Of a stretch of 64,000 bases of DNA, positions 17,014 to 27,700 are shown piece after piece (position 1 is the first letter of the stretch; every line of letters starts with the position of its first letter). This stretch comes from Chitinophaga pinensis (GTDB lineage Bacteria; Bacteroidota; Bacteroidia; NS11-12g; UBA9320): assembly GCA_945897885.1 (NCBI GenBank), contig CAMDGU010000001.1, positions 1 to 64,000 of the forward strand, written 5' to 3'. The notes beneath the pieces were generated by a model, which was not told the DNA's origin, did no database searches, and was given only the letters and a program-made list of their open reading frames with translations. A program made the translations under genes and the position numbers.

Positions 17014-17021
17014 CAAAGGTA
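17014..17021 (-). promoter_or_regulatory. -7 promoter box TACCTTTG of DUF423
   Basis: Exact TAnnTTTG on the minus strand, 36 bp upstream of the DUF423 start; a TTTG at 17047-17044 is 22 nt further upstream, an acceptable though long -33 spacing. It supports the short DUF423 start because the Met at 17016 lies inside the box. Confidence 0.5.
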
Positions 17022-17036
17022 TTTTTTAAAACAAAC

Positions 17037-18677
17037 ATGTTCTCAAAAATTAAAACTCTATTTTGGTGTTTGGTAGGATTGGTAGCGTTGCAAAACTGCA
17101 CCCCCGAAGAACTTTTAACCAAAGGCTTTACCATGGATGATATTAATCCGGAGTATGCCATTCCATTGGTAAGCGATGAACTATCGCTGGATGATTTGGT
17201 AAAAGGTGATTTTGCGTTTGTAAAAAAACACAGTGATGGTTTTATGTCGCTGGTGTATCGTGGGCAAATGTTTTCATCCACAGCCGGAGAGGCTATTACC
17301 ATCCCCGATCAAAATTTTAACCAAACCATTGTTTTGAATACGCTTCAAGCCAATGCATTAACCAATGGCCAAGCTCAAACCATCAGTTTTCAAAGCAATA
17401 AAACATTTTCTTTAGGCAGCCGCGAAATTGATTCGTTGTGGCTTAAAGCCGGTGCTTTGGCGGCCACCATAAGTAGTGAAATAAAAACAGGTGGAAACCT
17501 TAAACTTACGTTTGAAGATGCCAAAAATTTGGGAACGGTGCTAAGTCTTAATGTGCCTTTTACCTATGGCGGCACTACCCCAATTATTGCCAATGGAAAT
17601 ACCGCATTAGCAGGCTATAAATGGAACATGAGCAATGGCGGACTTGGGTATAATAATGTAAGCATAAAATTTGAACTTACACTTAATGCCACAACCGAAA
17701 CCGTTTTGGCCGGCGACCAAATGAGCATTGATATGGGTTTTAAAGGAATTAAGTTCAGCCGATTTTATGGATACATTGGGCAAGTTAATTTGTTGAACGG
17801 AGGCGATACCATTGACCTATCAATATTTGATAATGGTTTTGATGGAACCTTTACCATTGAAGACCCAAAGGTTAAGATTATGTGCAGTAATTCATTTGGA
17901 GTACCTGTAAAAGCTGGATTCACAAAATTGGCAGGTTATTCCAAAGGCCCTGGAGGATTTGAAATCGATATTACTGGAATTCCTGACCCCTTTCAGGTTA
18001 ATACTCCCACTATATCGCAAATTGGCCTCATGGTTTATGATTCGGCACTTTTAGACAAAAACGTGAGCAATATTAAAACCATTATAAACCAAAAGCCAAA
18101 GCAAGTTGTATTTCAAACATATGTGGACCTAAACCCTAATGGAAAAACACAACGAAATTTTATAACTGATAACAGTCAGATTAAATTTATAGTAGATGTG
18201 GAACTGCCATTGTATGGCAGTGCCCGTGATTTTGTGCTTGAAAAAGAACAAGACCTGGATTTGAAAATGCCCGATCAGGAGATGATTGAAAATATAATGT
18301 TGCGCTTTACTGGAACCAATGGGTATCCTATTGATTTGGCAACACAGGTTTATCTTTTAGATTCATTTGGTGTAACCTTTGATTCTATTTTTGTAGATAA
18401 ATCCTATAAATTTTTGGAAGCAGCGGCCATAGGAGTAGATGGTAAAGTGACGACACCAACCAAAAAAACAACCGATGTAATTTTTGATTTGCAGCGGGCC
18501 AAGCGATTAAGCAGGCTAAGTAAAGTGAGATTTAGAGCCGAGCTGGGAACAACCAGTGCCGGAGGTACTTACCCCAGTGTAAAGCTTTACAGCAATTATG
18601 TGTTGGGCATAAAAATAGGGATAAAGGCAAAGTTGAAAATCAACACCGATTTGATAGATAGTTTAGGTAAAAAGTAA
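17037..18677 (+). CDS. Large lipoprotein of unknown function
   Basis: 546 residues from the Met at 17037, chosen because it opens a proper lipoprotein signal (MFSKIKTLFWCLVGLVALQNC, Cys21); the upstream Met at 16989 would bury it. The mature protein is long, beta-rich, and has a repeated phrase style (NMSNGGLGYNNVSIKFELTL, GDTIDLSIFDNGFDGTFTIE) consistent with stacked beta domains. No recognised enzymatic motif. It is followed after 12 bp by a DUF5723 outer-membrane protein gene, forming a likely pair: an envelope lipoprotein and a probable outer-membrane barrel. Confidence 0.75.
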   Translation: MFSKIKTLFWCLVGLVALQNCTPEELLTKGFTMDDINPEYAIPLVSDELSLDDLVKGDFAFVKKHSDGFMSLVYRGQMFSSTAGEAITIPDQNFNQTIVLNTLQANALTNGQAQTISFQSNKTFSLGSREIDSLWLKAGALAATISSEIKTGGNLKLTFEDAKNLGTVLSLNVPFTYGGTTPIIANGNTALAGYKWNMSNGGLGYNNVSIKFELTLNATTETVLAGDQMSIDMGFKGIKFSRFYGYIGQVNLLNGGDTIDLSIFDNGFDGTFTIEDPKVKIMCSNSFGVPVKAGFTKLAGYSKGPGGFEIDITGIPDPFQVNTPTISQIGLMVYDSALLDKNVSNIKTIINQKPKQVVFQTYVDLNPNGKTQRNFITDNSQIKFIVDVELPLYGSARDFVLEKEQDLDLKMPDQEMIENIMLRFTGTNGYPIDLATQVYLLDSFGVTFDSIFVDKSYKFLEAAAIGVDGKVTTPTKKTTDVIFDLQRAKRLSRLSKVRFRAELGTTSAGGTYPSVKLYSNYVLGIKIGIKAKLKINTDLIDSLGKK

Positions 18678-18689
18678 GGAGAAAGAATC

Positions 18690-20081
18690 ATGATAAAGAA
18701 ACTAATTATTTTAAATTTGATGATAGTGGGTATGATGGCTCAGGTAAATGCTCAGCACAACCTTACCATGTACAATATGCATACTTTACCACAACGCATA
18801 CAGGTAAATCCGGCCCAAATCCCCGATTCACATTTTTTTATAAGCATGCCCGGTTTTTCATCCGTACATGTGCTGTATGGCAATGATGGTTTTAAGCTTA
18901 AAAATTTGGTATCGGTTGATGATTCAAACCGATTGGCCATTCATCCTTTAGATTTATTTAATGCTTTAAATAAAAACAACCGAATAAGCATGGATGTGAA
19001 CTATGACATTATAAATTTTGGATTTAAGGTCCGTAAAAGTTATTTCACTGTATCTGCCGGCGAAAAAATTCAAAGTCAGGTTAGTTTTCCAAAAGACTTT
19101 ATGGGATTATTTATTATTGGCAATGCAGGAACTAATTTGGGTGAAGATTTGAATTTTAATTTCGGATTTGATGCAATGGCTTATAATGACATAAGCGCTA
19201 CCTATTCCCGTTCGTTTTTAAAAGATAAGTTGAGATTGGGTGTAAAAGGGTCTTATTTAAATGGGATTTTAAACGTGAATACAGAAAAAAGTGATTTAAT
19301 TTTTAATACCCATCCCGATGATTTTCATTACACCGTTAGAACAGATTTTAAAGTAAACACCTCTAGTATTATTGATACTTTGAACACAAATTTTAATGCA
19401 GATAAATTTGATTACAATATTTTAAAAGGCAGAAATAAAGGGATGGCTCTTAGTTTTGGAGCTACCTATCAAATCATTCCTAAAGTGGTATTATCCGCAA
19501 GCATTGTAGATTTGGGCTATATTGATTGGAAAGATAACGTTCAAAATTATGAAACAGCCGACCCAAACAAGAAGACCGAATTTTATGGACTGCAGATGAA
19601 AGATTTTTTTAGTAAAAATCCCAATACGGATTCAATTTTTAAAGATGTGATAGACACCTTGGTTGATAAACTGAAAATGAAAAATACCCATTATTCTTAC
19701 CGCACAAATCTGCCAACCAAGTTTTATTTAGGTGGAAATTTTTGGATAACCAAACGCCATAATTTTGGAGTATTGTTTTACGGTAATTATTACCAAAAGA
19801 AATTAAACCCGGCCATTACACTTTCCTATAATGGGAAAATTACAAAGCTTTTAGGCGTTTCGGTTAGCTATTCCATGATTAATAAATCATTTGTTAATGG
19901 CGGAGTAGGGTTGACTTTAAATGGAGGGCCATTTCAATATTATGTAGTAGCCGATAATATTTTGGGCATGATAAAATATAAGGATGCTAATACAATTGAC
20001 ATAAGAACCGGTATCAATTTTACCTTTAGACGCAAAGACAAACAAGCCGGTTTGAGCGGCAAGTCGAAAAAATTGGGTTAG
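18690..20081 (+). CDS. DUF5723 family probable outer-membrane beta-barrel protein
   Basis: 463 residues with signal peptide (MIKKLIILNLMIVGMMAQVN, cleavage near AQ at 21-22). The N-terminal NMHTLPQRIQVNPAQIPDSH phrase (Asn-Pro-Ala after an export signal) and alternating amphipathic strands to the C-terminus match the DUF5723/PorV-like barrel style of Bacteroidota. It has one of the few purine-rich ribosome-binding sites here (aaggag, 8 bp before the ATG). Located between the lipoprotein and the SpoIIM-like gene, all on one strand with short gaps. Function unknown; outer-membrane location is inferred. Confidence 0.75.
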   Translation: MIKKLIILNLMIVGMMAQVNAQHNLTMYNMHTLPQRIQVNPAQIPDSHFFISMPGFSSVHVLYGNDGFKLKNLVSVDDSNRLAIHPLDLFNALNKNNRISMDVNYDIINFGFKVRKSYFTVSAGEKIQSQVSFPKDFMGLFIIGNAGTNLGEDLNFNFGFDAMAYNDISATYSRSFLKDKLRLGVKGSYLNGILNVNTEKSDLIFNTHPDDFHYTVRTDFKVNTSSIIDTLNTNFNADKFDYNILKGRNKGMALSFGATYQIIPKVVLSASIVDLGYIDWKDNVQNYETADPNKKTEFYGLQMKDFFSKNPNTDSIFKDVIDTLVDKLKMKNTHYSYRTNLPTKFYLGGNFWITKRHNFGVLFYGNYYQKKLNPAITLSYNGKITKLLGVSVSYSMINKSFVNGGVGLTLNGGPFQYYVVADNILGMIKYKDANTIDIRTGINFTFRRKDKQAGLSGKSKKLG

Positions 20082-20127
20082 TTCTATTTTGCTCTTAGTT
20101 TTAAAAAGGCAGTATAAAAAACTAAAA

Positions 20128-21948
20128 GTGAAAGAATCGTCTTTTATAAATCAGAATAAGGAAAACTGGAAACACTATGAAAAAGTGTTGAAAGAAAAAT
20201 CTACAAAGCCCGATGAGCTGAATGACCTTTTTATACAGGTAACCGACGATCTTTCTTATTCCCGCTCCTTTTATCCCAATCGGTCGGTACGGGTGTATTT
20301 AAATGGCCTTGCTCAGCAGGTTTTTTTAAAGCTTTACACTAACAAAAAACGCAAACAATCCTTTATTGTTAAATTTTTTAAAGAGGAATTGCCTGCCATA
20401 CTATATGCCGCACGAAAGGAACTGTTGGTTTGTTTTTTGGTATTTATAGTAACCTTTTTAGTTGGTGTTTTTAGCAGCAGGCATGAGGCGGGATTTGCCA
20501 GGCAAATTTTAGGCAACCGCTATGTAGAAATGACTAACGAATACATTAAAGAAGGAAAACCGATGAATGTGTATGCAGAAGGAGATAAACTGTCAGCATT
20601 TTTAGGAATAGCCTATAATAACCTTCGGGTAGATATGCTAACCTTTGCCACAGGATTGCTATTGGCTATAGGAACCTTGTTTGTGCTGGCATACAATGGA
20701 GTGATGGTGGGGGTATTTCAATATTTTTTTTATGGTACAGGTTATTTTACGTTCACCGTTTTAACCATTTGGCTGCACGGCACTTTAGAAATATTTACAA
20801 TGATTTTATCTGCTACGGCAGGTTTGGTTTTTGGAAAAGGATTAGTGTTTCCGGGAACCTACACCCGTGGGCAAGCTTTTAGATTATCAGCTATAAAGGG
20901 GGTGAAAATACTATTAGCTGTAATTCCGCTAACTCTTGCAGCGGCATTTATTGAAGCATTTATAACAGGACAAACCAATGCTCCGCTTTATCTTAAAGCA
21001 TCGCTCATAGTGTTTTCTCTGCTTTTTATTGTGTTTTATTTTGTGTGGTTTCCGTGGTTTAAATATTCTAAAACCGACTTGCCTCCGGAGGCACATGAGT
21101 TACCGCCAATTAACGATACGAAATTGGTGCTGGATGATATTAAAACTGCCGGCGAGGTGGTGGCAGATACATTCAGAATTTGGAAGAAATATCTGAACAT
21201 ACTAATTCCACTTTCCTTTGGGGTAGGATTTACAGTAGTTTTGGCAACCTATTTTTCTCAATCACGACATATTCAATATCAGTTTTTTGGGGTGCCAAGC
21301 GATTTTTTTGAAATTATAAAATTATTGAAAATTAATTTTTGGTTCAGAGATGGGTATTACAAACTATGGCCTGTTTTTATTGGGGTATTTTCGCTTTTTG
21401 TGGTGTTTGTTCAAAGTTATTTTTTTGCAAAAAACCTTTGGATTAATTTAGATAATAAATCCAAATTTATGAGAATGACATCCTCATTTTTACTTATTAC
21501 TTTAGCATTGTTTAGCTATTATTTCAATGATGGTTTTTTGTTTTTTGCGCTTTATTTTTTTGTAATATTTCCTGCAGTTATAACTATTTCATCCCATATT
21601 TTAAATCAAGGTTTTATTGATATTATGAATGGCACGGGTTATTATTTTAAAGCGGCATTTAGGTCAAATACATTGAATTTAACCCTGCTTATTCTTTTGT
21701 TTATTTTTTATTTAGTGGCATCATCGCCAATTCTGAATTTTATAATAGAAGCGTTAAATAGTGGGCTAAAAATTTCAGATGGTTTATATATAGAAATTCA
21801 GAAGGTTATTATTTTAACACTAGGAATTACCACATTTCTAGGTATTTTGCCCCTCTATATTTTTGCCAATACATTACATTATTTTTCGGTAAAGGAAAAG
21901 GTTACAGCTCAAAATTTAAGAACCCATTTGGAAAAAATATGGAAGTAA
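20128..21948 (+). CDS. SpoIIM-domain membrane protein with extra C-terminal membrane module
   Basis: 606 residues from a GTG at 20128 (MKESSFINQNKENWKHYEKV); the frame is open to a TTG at 20089, but homologues I recall start at the ESSFI-type segment. Residues ~1-315 match the stage II sporulation protein M domain: a cytosolic helical start, a hydrophobic helix, the FSSRHEAGFARQILGNRYVE stretch and the GVMVGVFQYFFYGTGYFTFT helices with H-G-T-L-E. A second half (~330-606) has about six more helices and is not part of the minimal SpoIIM domain. In non-sporulating bacteria these genes lie beside DUF4129, DUF4350, MoxR and DUF58. Here DUF4129 and DUF4350 follow; function unproven. Confidence 0.82.
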   Translation: MKESSFINQNKENWKHYEKVLKEKSTKPDELNDLFIQVTDDLSYSRSFYPNRSVRVYLNGLAQQVFLKLYTNKKRKQSFIVKFFKEELPAILYAARKELLVCFLVFIVTFLVGVFSSRHEAGFARQILGNRYVEMTNEYIKEGKPMNVYAEGDKLSAFLGIAYNNLRVDMLTFATGLLLAIGTLFVLAYNGVMVGVFQYFFYGTGYFTFTVLTIWLHGTLEIFTMILSATAGLVFGKGLVFPGTYTRGQAFRLSAIKGVKILLAVIPLTLAAAFIEAFITGQTNAPLYLKASLIVFSLLFIVFYFVWFPWFKYSKTDLPPEAHELPPINDTKLVLDDIKTAGEVVADTFRIWKKYLNILIPLSFGVGFTVVLATYFSQSRHIQYQFFGVPSDFFEIIKLLKINFWFRDGYYKLWPVFIGVFSLFVVFVQSYFFAKNLWINLDNKSKFMRMTSSFLLITLALFSYYFNDGFLFFALYFFVIFPAVITISSHILNQGFIDIMNGTGYYFKAAFRSNTLNLTLLILLFIFYLVASSPILNFIIEALNSGLKISDGLYIEIQKVIILTLGITTFLGILPLYIFANTLHYFSVKEKVTAQNLRTHLEKIWK

Positions 21949-22652
21949 AAGAGATTGGGTTTGGTAAATTTTTGAAACTTGTTATTTCCATAGCATTTTT
22001 TTTAAACAACTGCTTTGCTCGTTCAGCAGATTTAACCGAGCAATATTTACAAAATAAACCTTCGGGAAATTCTTTAAATGAAACGCAGTGGCAAAAACTG
22101 AAGGATGATTATAAGTATAAAGTACCTAAGGCAGATAAGTCAAAAAAGAAAGAAATAAAGAATGTAGGTAATATTAACTTTGGCGGGGGAGTTCTTAAGA
22201 TTTTGGCTTATGTTTTCATTTTTATCATTTTTGCCGTACTAATTTATTGGATAGCACGAAATGGTTTTTTTGGAAGCAAACAATTAAAGAAAGGAGCATT
22301 TCAATACGATATAAATATAGAACCAGAGGACATTAATGCCTTAAAAATAGATACTTTGTTGGCGCAAGCCTTAATAAATAAAGATTTTAGACTGGCCACA
22401 CGATTGCGATTTTTAGAATTGCTTCAGTTATTAAATCAAAAAGGTTTGATCCATTGGAAACGCGATAAAACGAATCTTAATTATAAACATCAGCTTGAAG
22501 GAACGGCCATACAACTTTTGTTTTGGCAGCTGTGCCATAGTTATGAAAGAGTTTGGTATGGCAATTACAGTTTGGATGAAAAAGCGTATCAAAATGTAAG
22601 CGAAAGATTTGATTCCTTATTTTCAATGCTTAATGCTAAAGCAAATGTTTAA
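21939..22652 (+). CDS. DUF4129-domain membrane protein
   Basis: 237 residues. A hydrophobic N-terminus (FLKLVISIAFFLNNCFA) serves as signal peptide or anchor, then a lysine-rich region, a transmembrane helix (ILAYVFIFIIFAVLIYWIA, ~92-110), and the cytoplasmic DUF4129 signature DFRLATRLRFLELLQLLNQK-GLIHWKRDKTNLNY. Overlaps the SpoIIM-like gene by 10 bp and is overlapped by the next gene by 8 bp, so all three are co-translated. Members of this family accompany MoxR-type AAA+ ATPase operons. Confidence 0.82.
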   Translation: MEVKEIGFGKFLKLVISIAFFLNNCFARSADLTEQYLQNKPSGNSLNETQWQKLKDDYKYKVPKADKSKKKEIKNVGNINFGGGVLKILAYVFIFIIFAVLIYWIARNGFFGSKQLKKGAFQYDINIEPEDINALKIDTLLAQALINKDFRLATRLRFLELLQLLNQKGLIHWKRDKTNLNYKHQLEGTAIQLLFWQLCHSYERVWYGNYSLDEKAYQNVSERFDSLFSMLNAKANV

Positions 22653-23931
22653 AAGAAATTGGCCATTGATAATAGCAGGAATAGTAGTGCTGTGTATGGC
22701 AGTTTTTTTTTACTATGTTTACAGTAAAAGTCCAACATATAATTGGTCTCAAAACTACAGCCACACAAGCGATAGCCCTTATGGAAATGAACTTTTATAT
22801 AAAGTAATCAAAAAATTATATCCAGAAAAAAGTTTCACTACAGTGGAAGAACCACTTATTTACAACGGGAAATTTAATGATAGAAAGAGTAAAAACGATA
22901 TCTACTTTTATAGCGGGTATAGTTTTTCACCCGATAGAAGTACCATTGCATCCCTCTATAATTTTATAAATAAAGGAAATCAGGTTTTTATTGCTTCCAA
23001 TTCAATCTCGCAGCATTTCTTAGATAGTTTGTTGAATCCTCAAAAAGCTTCAGAATATCCTCAAAGTAATATTTTAACAAGTATTCAATGCATGAATTAT
23101 AATCCCAATTTGATTCATCCCTATCTCAAATTAACTAAAAGTCCCGCTGTCAGTTTTAGATTTTTTGAAGCAATGGTTCCAATGGATGCTAATTATTTAT
23201 CCGAAGATGTGATACAAAATCAATTTCAAAATCACACATATTATAAAATTGGTTACATCAATATTTCAAAAAAAGAACGGTATACGAATTATGTTAAAGT
23301 TAAAGTAGGGGAGGGGTGGCTTCACTTGTACACCACACCTTTGGTTTTTAGTAATTATTATTTGCGCCAAAAATCAGTTTTCGAGTATTCTCAAAAGCTT
23401 TTTGTACACTTAGAACCTGGAAATATATTTTGGCATGTAAATTCTTATGTAAATGAAAGCGTTATTGAAAATCAGGGCGATAGACAAAGAAGTCCTTTTG
23501 GCGTATTGCTTTCTTTTAGTTCGTTTAGATACGCATGGTATAGCTTTTTGGTAGCCATCGTTTTATTTTCCATGTTTGGTTTTAAGAGAAGACAAAGGCC
23601 AATACCGGTTTTGCAAAAAAATACAAATACGTCGGTTGAATTTGCACAAACCATAACCAAGTTATATTTAGCAGATGGCAAGCACAAAAATATTTCAGAA
23701 CAAAAGTTTCGTTATTTTTTCAATTTTGTGAGAACCAAGTTTGGAGTAAACCTTAAAGCAAGCTCAGAAAATGAAAAGCGAAGGCTTGCGGCAATTAGTA
23801 AAGTGCCTCTGGAAAATATTAATAGAATAATGTTCAATTACACAAAAATGGAATCTTTGCCTGATACAACTGTCGAGGAATTAAATGAATCGGTAAAATT
23901 GATAAATGAATTTTATCAGAATTCGAGGTAA
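22645..23931 (+). CDS. DUF4350-domain membrane protein
   Basis: 428 residues from the ATG at 22645, which overlaps the previous stop (ATGTTTAA); the earlier Met at 22609 is inside that gene. It opens with a transmembrane helix (WPLIIAGIVVLCMAVFFYYV), then a periplasmic alpha/beta part with the DUF4350-like phrase SPYGNELLYKVIKKLYP and DRSTIASLYNFINKGNQVFI, a second helix near 300-320, and a cytoplasmic C-terminus. Its stop is 1 bp from the convergent response-regulator stop. This is where MoxR and DUF58 genes normally follow, but they do not. Confidence 0.8.
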   Translation: MFKRNWPLIIAGIVVLCMAVFFYYVYSKSPTYNWSQNYSHTSDSPYGNELLYKVIKKLYPEKSFTTVEEPLIYNGKFNDRKSKNDIYFYSGYSFSPDRSTIASLYNFINKGNQVFIASNSISQHFLDSLLNPQKASEYPQSNILTSIQCMNYNPNLIHPYLKLTKSPAVSFRFFEAMVPMDANYLSEDVIQNQFQNHTYYKIGYINISKKERYTNYVKVKVGEGWLHLYTTPLVFSNYYLRQKSVFEYSQKLFVHLEPGNIFWHVNSYVNESVIENQGDRQRSPFGVLLSFSSFRYAWYSFLVAIVLFSMFGFKRRQRPIPVLQKNTNTSVEFAQTITKLYLADGKHKNISEQKFRYFFNFVRTKFGVNLKASSENEKRRLAAISKVPLENINRIMFNYTKMESLPDTTVEELNESVKLINEFYQNSR

Positions 23932-23932
23932 C

Positions 23933-24400
23933 CTAAGAAAGTAATTTTTGTCTTAGGTAAAACTCAAGTTGCTCATTGGTAGTCATCAGCTTACCTGTTA
24001 ATTCTTCTTTTTCACGCTTGAGTTTATAAATTGAAAAAGCTTTATTAATTGTGCTTCTTAATTCGTCGTCATTCCAAGGTTTTTGAAGGTAACAATAAAT
24101 CTGACCAATATTTATTGCATCTTTAAGTGCCTCCATATCCGAAAATCCTGTAAGCATAATTCGTATTTGGTCTGGATAGTCTTTTACAGCTTGAGCTAGT
24201 AATTCAGAACCTGTGGTTACAGGCATACGTTGATCTGTAATTAAAACATGGATTTCGTTTTGGGCAAGAATTTCTTTAGCCACTGCAGCTGAAATAGCAG
24301 TAAAAATTGTAAAATCACGCCGAAATGATGCCTTAAAAGCAATCAGATTGTTCTCTTCGTCATCTAAATATAATACGTGGATTTTCTGATTTTCTTCCAA
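23933..24400 (-). CDS. Stand-alone response regulator receiver
   Basis: 155 residues. A complete receiver (REC) domain: acidic pair Asp13/Asp14, phospho-acceptor Asp56 in ITDQRMP, Thr84 in MLTGFSD, Lys107 in LQKPWND. After it there is only a helical tail (~115-155) that looks coiled-coil, with no DNA-binding or enzymatic output. The QKPW motif is typical of receivers in RpfG-like/regulator families. It could act by protein contact or as a phosphate sink. No histidine kinase is adjacent. Convergent with the DUF4350 gene. Confidence 0.88.
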   Translation of the reverse strand: MEENQKIHVLYLDDEENNLIAFKASFRRDFTIFTAISAAVAKEILAQNEIHVLITDQRMPVTTGSELLAQAVKDYPDQIRIMLTGFSDMEALKDAINIGQIYCYLQKPWNDDELRSTINKAFSIYKLKREKEELTGKLMTTNEQLEFYLRQKLLS

Positions 24401-24702
24401 TTTAAATTAATTAATACTGTCCTTAGTTTATTTTTTGTGTAGGTAGATATTGTTTAAATACCCTAACTACCCTGAGGCTTATTTAAAAATAATAAAACTT
24501 TGTTAAAAATAATTTTTTGTTACCCAAAACGCTCAAAAAGTTATTTTGTGGTTGTGAATTTTTCAATTGCAAACCTAAAGGACCGGCTCGAAAGAAGGAT
24601 GATTTAAGATTATCCTCTTATTTTAATTCGTGAAATAATAATTTAAATGAGATAATTAGTAATATACGAATTTAGTTTAATTGGATGTTTAATATTTTAA
24701 TT
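24401..24702. other. Gene-free intergenic region
   Basis: 302 bases between the response regulator start and the mfd stop. AT-rich with long T and A runs. I see no tRNA, no convincing open frame, no strong hairpin and no exact TAnnTTTG box on the minus strand. It must contain the response-regulator promoter and the mfd 3' end, but I cannot place them. Confidence 0.6.
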
Positions 24703-27700
24703 TTATGATTCCATCTCCGCCAACAACCCCAAAGCTTCCCCTAATCCTGTAATATCTGTAATTTTTAAAGTTAGTAAATCTTTGGTTTGTTTCAGCACCG
24801 CTTTGTTTGGGTTTTTACGTATGTATTCCAGAATACGGCCAAATATTTCACCCTGAAAATAGCGGTCGTCTTTGGTAAACCAGCCGGTGAGAGATTTTTG
24901 CCGCAAGGCTATTTTTTCAAAACCAAGGCAGCGTCCGAGCCATTTTAGTTTTACACTGCGTATAAGGTCGTTTACCTGCCGAGGCATGGTGCCAAAGCGG
25001 TCTTTCATGCGGCCGGCAAATTGTTCAAGGTCTTGTTTGTTGGTTATCCGTGCCAATTCGTTATATAAACTTAACCGTTCGCTAATATTGCGGATGTACT
25101 GGTCGGGTATCATTATGTCGAGGTCGGTTTCTATCTGGCAATCGCGTATGGTAGGCTCATCGCTGTGCTCAAACATATCATAAAATTCTTCCTCTTTCAG
25201 TTCCTTAATGGCTTCGTCCAGTATTTTATGATACATCTCAAAACCAATATCGCTTATAAACCCGCTTTGTTCACCACCCAATAAATTACCCGCACCACGT
25301 ATGTCCAAATCGCGCATAGCCACATTAAATCCGCTTCCCAAATCGCTAAATTCTTCAATAGCCTTGAGGCGGCGTTTGGCTTCATCGGTAAGACTTTGCA
25401 GCGGTGGTCCAAACAGATAACAGTAGGCTTTTTTATTGCTTCGTCCCACCCGGCCACGCATTTGGTGCAGGTCGCTCAGGCCAAAGTAATGGGCATTATT
25501 TATTATCATGGTATTGGCATTGCTTATATCCAATCCCGATTCGATAATAGTAGTAGCTACCAGCACATCGTATTCTGCCTCTACAAATTTTAGCATTACA
25601 TCTTCCAGGGCATCGCCGCTTAACTGGCCATGACCCACACATACACGGGCTCGTGGACAAAGTTCCTCAATAAGGCGAGCCATTTCATAAATATCCTTTA
25701 CGCGGTTGTGTACAAAAAATACTTGTCCGCCACGGGCTATTTCATGGTCAATGGCCGATTTTAAAAATTCTTTATTAAACACATGCAGCTCGGTAGTTAC
25801 CGATTGGCGGTTGGGTGGGGGAGTGCTTATAATGGATAAATCACGGGCTCCCATAATACTAAAATGTAAGGTACGAGGAATTGGCGTGGCCGTGAGGGTT
25901 AAGGTATCTACATTTATTCGCAGTTCCTTTAACCGGTCTTTGGCACCTACCCCAAATTTTTGCTCTTCATCTATGATTAATAACCCAAGGTCTTTAAATT
26001 TTATGTCTTTGCTTAGTAACTTGTGAGTTCCAATGATGATATCCACTTTGCCATCTGCCAAATTTTTAAGGGTTTCCTTTTGCTGTTTTGCTGTTCTAAA
26101 ACGGCTTATGTAATCAACCTTTACCGGAAAATCGTGCAATCGTTCTCTAAAGGTTTTATAATGTTGCTGCGCTAAAATAGTGGTAGGAACCAACACAGCG
26201 ACTTGTTTATTATCGCAACAGGTTTTAAAAGCCGAACGAATGGCAACTTCAGTTTTCCCAAATCCTACATCGCCACATACCAGTCGGTCCATAGGGTGCG
26301 GTGATTCCAAATCACGTTTCACATCATCAATGGCTTTGGCCTGATCGGGGGTGTCTTCATACATAAAGCTGGCTTCCAGCTCTGTCATCATATAATTATC
26401 CTGCGAAAAACTATACCCCGGCTGGGTTTTGCGTTTGGCATAAAGTAATATTAAATCGCGGGCAATATCCTTAACCTTCGATTTGGTTTTGCGTTTCAGG
26501 TTTTGCCAGGCATCGCTTCCCAGTTTGTTTAAAGTAGGCTCGGTTCCTTCCTTTCCGCTGTATTTCGAAATTTTGTGCAGCGAATGGATATTGACATACA
26601 GGAGGTCGTTGTTTTTATAACTAATCCTTACGGCTTCCTGCATGGTACCGGCCATTTCTATTTTTTGAAGACCTTCAAATTTTCCAACCCCGTGGTCAAT
26701 ATGCACCACATAATCTCCTGGGGTAAGGTCTCGAAGTTCTTTTAACGTTAAAGCCTGATTACGGGTGTAACGGGTTTTGGTTTTAAACCGGTAATATTTA
26801 TTAAAAATTTGGTGCTCGGTGTAATAGGCCATTTTACCATCGCCATCCATAAACCCTTTGGAAAGGCCTTGGTATACAGGGGTAAAGTTTAAATTGGCAC
26901 TTAAATCTTCAAAAATGGATTGCAGTCGTTCAATCTGTTTTCCGGTTTCAGAAAAAACAAGATTGGTGATTTTAGATTGGTCATTTTGCCTTAAGTGACT
27001 TATTAATAAATCAAAACTTTTATCAAACGAGGGTTGAGGCGTAATTTTAAAATCAACCACTTCACCGGCTTTAAAAACGGTTCTTGGGCCATTTTCTATA
27101 ACTCTAAACCTACTAATTTTAGTTTGAATAAAATTGGGAGGATCAAACAACACGGCAGGGGAGGTTAGTCCCTCCGAAATATCCTTATCATCAAAAAAAT
27201 GATGGGCTTTATCAATACCATGATGAATGATATCAAGACTTAGCTGCAAATCTTCGGTAAAAATAAGACAGTCGTCGGCTACGTAATCCCAAATGGTAGT
27301 GCGTTCGGATATGATTTCATCTTTGGTAACGTTGGGAACAATGCTGGCAAATTGAAGGTCACGCACCGAAAGCTGCGAAATGGGGTCAAAGGCTCTTATG
27401 GATTCTATAGCGTTTCCATCCAGCTCTATTCTATACGGAAAATCAAAGGAGAACGAAAATACATCTATAATTCCCCCGCGGATGGAATATTGTCCAGGCT
27501 CATAAACAAAATCTACCCGTTCAAAATGGTATTCGTTTAAAAATTCGATGATAAAATCCACATCAAACTTATCACCTATGTTTATTTCAACCCTGTTTTT
27601 TTTAAGGTCTTCGTGCGGAATAACCGTTTCCGCCAAAGCTTCGGGATAGGTTATAAGGATGTAGGGATTTTTACGTTTGTATAAACCATTTAAAATTTCA

